Assembly: GCF_000378985.1 (NCBI RefSeq)
Contig: NZ_KB905370.1
Span: 2,983,210 to 3,047,209, forward strand
DNA from: Ensifer sp. BR816
GTDB taxonomy: Bacteria; Pseudomonadota; Alphaproteobacteria; Rhizobiales; Rhizobiaceae
Length of the DNA: 64,000 nt
Direction: 5' to 3'
Shown here piece by piece: positions 62,141 through 64,000 of the stretch. Each line of letters opens with the position of its first letter. Position 1 is the first letter of the stretch. Both the position numbers and the translations under genes were made by a program. Under the pieces are notes generated by a model that was not told the origin of the DNA, ran no database searches, and saw only the letters and a list, made by a program, of their open reading frames with translations.

Positions 62141-62863
62141 ATGGACGCCAGCGTAAAACGAGAAAGTCTGGAAACGATGCGCGTTTTCGATCTTGCCACA
62201 ACGCCGCTGCGCGCGTTGAACAGCGCGCTGCACGCGATCGCGCCGGGCACGAATGACACGAACTTCGAAGTCGTCAATCCGCGCGGCAGCCATGCCGTTG
62301 CCGTCGGCATCGACCAGCCGGTCACCGTCGATGTGAAAGGGTCCGTCGGCTACTACTGCGCCGGCATGAATGACGGCGGCACGGTCACCGTCCACGGCTC
62401 GGCTGGTCCGGGCGTCGCCGAAAACATGATGTCCGGCACGGTCGTCATCGAAGGCGACGCCTCGCAATATGCCGGCGCCACCGGACGCGGTGGCCTGCTC
62501 GTCATCAAGGGCAATGCCGCTTCGCGTTGCGGCATCTCGATGAAGGGGATCGATATCGTCGTCCACGGCAGCATCGGCCACATGTCGGCCTTCATGGGCC
62601 AATCCGGCCATCTCGTCGTGCTCGGCGATGCCGGCGATGCGTTGGGTGACAGTCTCTATGAGGCGAAGCTCTTCGTGCGCGGGAGCGTCAAGAGCCTCGG
62701 CGCCGATTGCATCGAGAAGGAAATGCGTCCGGAGCACCTGCAGAAGCTCGCCGAGCTTCTGGAAAAGGCCGGCCTCAAGGAGGTGCGGCCGGAGGAGTTC
62801 AAGCGCTATGGCTCGGCGCGCAAGCTCTACAACTTCAACATCGACAACGCCGACGCGTACTAA
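62141..62863 (+). CDS. glxC: GXGXG-domain subunit GlxC (MgsB-like)
   Basis: This 240-aa protein is a glutamate-synthase alpha-subunit C-terminal (right-handed beta-helix) type with repeated glycine motifs, for example GSAGPGVAENMMSG, GATGRGGLLVIKGNAASRCG and GSIGHMSAFMGQSGHLVVLG. It has no catalytic residues itself and probably holds the complex together. It lies two bases after glxB and 15 before glxD. Confidence 0.9.
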   Translation: MDASVKRESLETMRVFDLATTPLRALNSALHAIAPGTNDTNFEVVNPRGSHAVAVGIDQPVTVDVKGSVGYYCAGMNDGGTVTVHGSAGPGVAENMMSGTVVIEGDASQYAGATGRGGLLVIKGNAASRCGISMKGIDIVVHGSIGHMSAFMGQSGHLVVLGDAGDALGDSLYEAKLFVRGSVKSLGADCIEKEMRPEHLQKLAELLEKAGLKEVRPEEFKRYGSARKLYNFNIDNADAY

Positions 62864-62878
62864 AGGCGAGGGACCATC

Positions 62879-64000
62879 ATGACCTATCACAACCCCTTTA
62901 CCCCGCCGCGCAAGTCAGCGACCTTCGACGACTACACGCTTGCGGAAATCCGCCGTGCCGCCGCAACCGGCATCTATGACATCCGCGGTGCCGGCACCAA
63001 GCGCAAGGTTCCGCATTTCGACGACCTTCTCTTCCTCGGCGCATCGATCTCCCGCTATCCGCTCGAAGGCTACCGCGAGAAATGCGATACCTCGGTCGTG
63101 CTCGGCACGCGCTACGCCAAAAAGCCGATCCATCTGAAAATTCCGATCACCATCGCCGGCATGAGCTTCGGTGCGCTCTCCGGCCCCGCCAAGGAAGCGC
63201 TTGGCCGCGGCGCGACGATTTCGGGTACCTCGACCACCACCGGCGACGGCGGCATGACCGACGAGGAACGCGGCCATTCCGAGACGCTCGTCTATCAGTA
63301 TCTGCCGTCCCGCTACGGCATGAATCCTAAGGACCTCCGCCGCGCCGACGCGATCGAGGTGGTTGTCGGGCAGGGGGCGAAACCCGGCGGGGGCGGCATG
63401 CTGCTCGGCCAGAAGATTTCCGACCGCGTCGCCAGCATGCGCAACCTGCCGAAGGGCATCGACCAGCGATCGGCCTGCCGCCATCCCGACTGGACCGGCC
63501 CCGATGATCTCGAGATCAAGATCACGGAACTGCGCGAGATCACCGACTGGGAAAAGCCGATCTATGTGAAGGTCGGCGGCGCGCGACCCTATTACGACAC
63601 GGCGCTCGCGGTGAAAGCCGGAGCCGATGTCGTCGTGCTCGACGGCATGCAGGGCGGTACGGCGGCAACGCAGGACGTGTTCATCGAGAATGTCGGCATG
63701 CCGACGCTCGCCTGCATTCGCCCTGCCGTCCAGGCCCTCCAGGATCTCGGTATGCACCGCAAGGTGCAGCTGATCGTCTCGGGCGGCATCCGCTCGGGCG
63801 CCGATACCGCGAAGGCACTGGCGCTCGGAGCGGACGCCGTTGCGATCGGCACGGCCGCGCTGGTCGCGATCGGCGACAACGATCCGAAATGGGAGGACGA
63901 GTACCGGAAGCTCGGCACGACGGCCGGCGCCTATGATGACTGGCACGAAGGCAAGGACCCGGCCGGCATCACGACGCAGGATCCCGAACTGATGCAACGC
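62879..64000 (+). CDS. glxD: FMN-binding glutamate synthase-like subunit GlxD (MgsC-like), cut by window edge
   Basis: The first 374 codons are present. The protein has the central/FMN-binding domain of glutamate synthase: IPITIAGMSFGALSGPAKEA, GGMTDEERGHSE, the VVLDGMQGGTAATQDVF loop and the phosphate-binding GGIRSGADTAKALALGADAV. The Cys-rich iron-sulfur cluster region should lie near its C-terminal part. The ATG at 62879 follows GGAGG-like AGGCGAGGGA. With GlxB supplying ammonia and GlxC as scaffold it would form glutamate or, more likely here, N-methylglutamate. Confidence 0.92.
   Translation, partial: MTYHNPFTPPRKSATFDDYTLAEIRRAAATGIYDIRGAGTKRKVPHFDDLLFLGASISRYPLEGYREKCDTSVVLGTRYAKKPIHLKIPITIAGMSFGALSGPAKEALGRGATISGTSTTTGDGGMTDEERGHSETLVYQYLPSRYGMNPKDLRRADAIEVVVGQGAKPGGGGMLLGQKISDRVASMRNLPKGIDQRSACRHPDWTGPDDLEIKITELREITDWEKPIYVKVGGARPYYDTALAVKAGADVVVLDGMQGGTAATQDVFIENVGMPTLACIRPAVQALQDLGMHRKVQLIVSGGIRSGADTAKALALGADAVAIGTAALVAIGDNDPKWEDEYRKLGTTAGAYDDWHEGKDPAGITTQDPELMQR

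Noticed and set aside
1..64000. Mobile elements, prophage, CRISPR arrays or tRNA genes
   Set aside because: No transposase, integrase, phage structural gene, direct-repeat array or tRNA cloverleaf was recognised; the only repeats found are the small palindromic elements.

Overview
The window is high-GC DNA with a rhizobial gene set: a cellulose operon with bcsN and a TPR protein in place of BcsC, a fixNOQP-type cbb3 oxidase cluster, ugpBAEC, soxBDAG beside glxABCD, and the A+T-poor palindromic intergenic elements common in Sinorhizobium/Ensifer. I infer a Sinorhizobium (Ensifer) species and, from the gene content, probably a large secondary replicon of the pSymB kind. No replication genes, rRNA, tRNA, CRISPR, prophage or insertion sequence was seen. 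Two genes are cut by the window edges: an AI-2E family transporter at the left and glxD at the right.

Layout. 0-10 kb: AI-2E transporter, a DUF1328 mini-protein, then the cellulose operon read leftwards (bcsN-bcsA-bcsB-bcsZ-TPR protein), whose last four genes are joined by ATGA overlaps. 10-22.5 kb: a stress-type region with two flavoprotein oxidoreductases, a GNAT enzyme, an SDR-DoxX/DUF2269 pair, a receptor-type adenylate cyclase beside an orphan LivK-like binding protein, a GFA protein, a CPA1 antiporter, a YihY membrane protein and two very small ORFs. Four genes here have good matches to the alphaproteobacterial general-stress (EcfG/RpoE2) promoter, GGAAC-N16/17-CGTT. 22.7-30.6 kb: ugpBAEC, a three-domain kinase/M23/aminotransferase fusion and its divergent Lrp-type regulator. 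30.6-36.8 kb: a DctB/DctD-like two-component pair downstream of a nitrate/sulfonate-type ABC importer, whose first gene has a textbook sigma-54 promoter. 37-43.7 kb: a LacI-type regulator divergent from an operon for an iron/hexose-phosphate-type ABC importer plus an inositol-monophosphatase-like enzyme, with three copies of TTGCA-N6-TGCAA between them. 43.8-45 kb: a secreted lectin-like protein and a small membrane protein. 45-52.1 kb: the cbb3 oxidase operon ccoNOQP, a 63-aa membrane ORF, a DUF2189 membrane protein, ccoI and ccoS, with no ccoG or ccoH. 52.4-54.4 kb: a chemoreceptor with a C-terminal DWEEF tether. 54.8-64 kb: sarcosine oxidase soxBDAG, divergent from glxA and then glxBCD, which resembles N-methylglutamate synthase.

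How the parts fit. The right end forms a methylated-amine/sarcosine module under a GlxA-type AraC regulator. The centre holds several ABC importers, each paired with a recognisable local regulator (sigma-54 activator, LacI, Lrp). The left-centre looks like part of the general stress response. Start sites were set by ribosome-binding sites, signal peptides, family length and, for the YihY gene, by a promoter that lies inside the longest possible frame.
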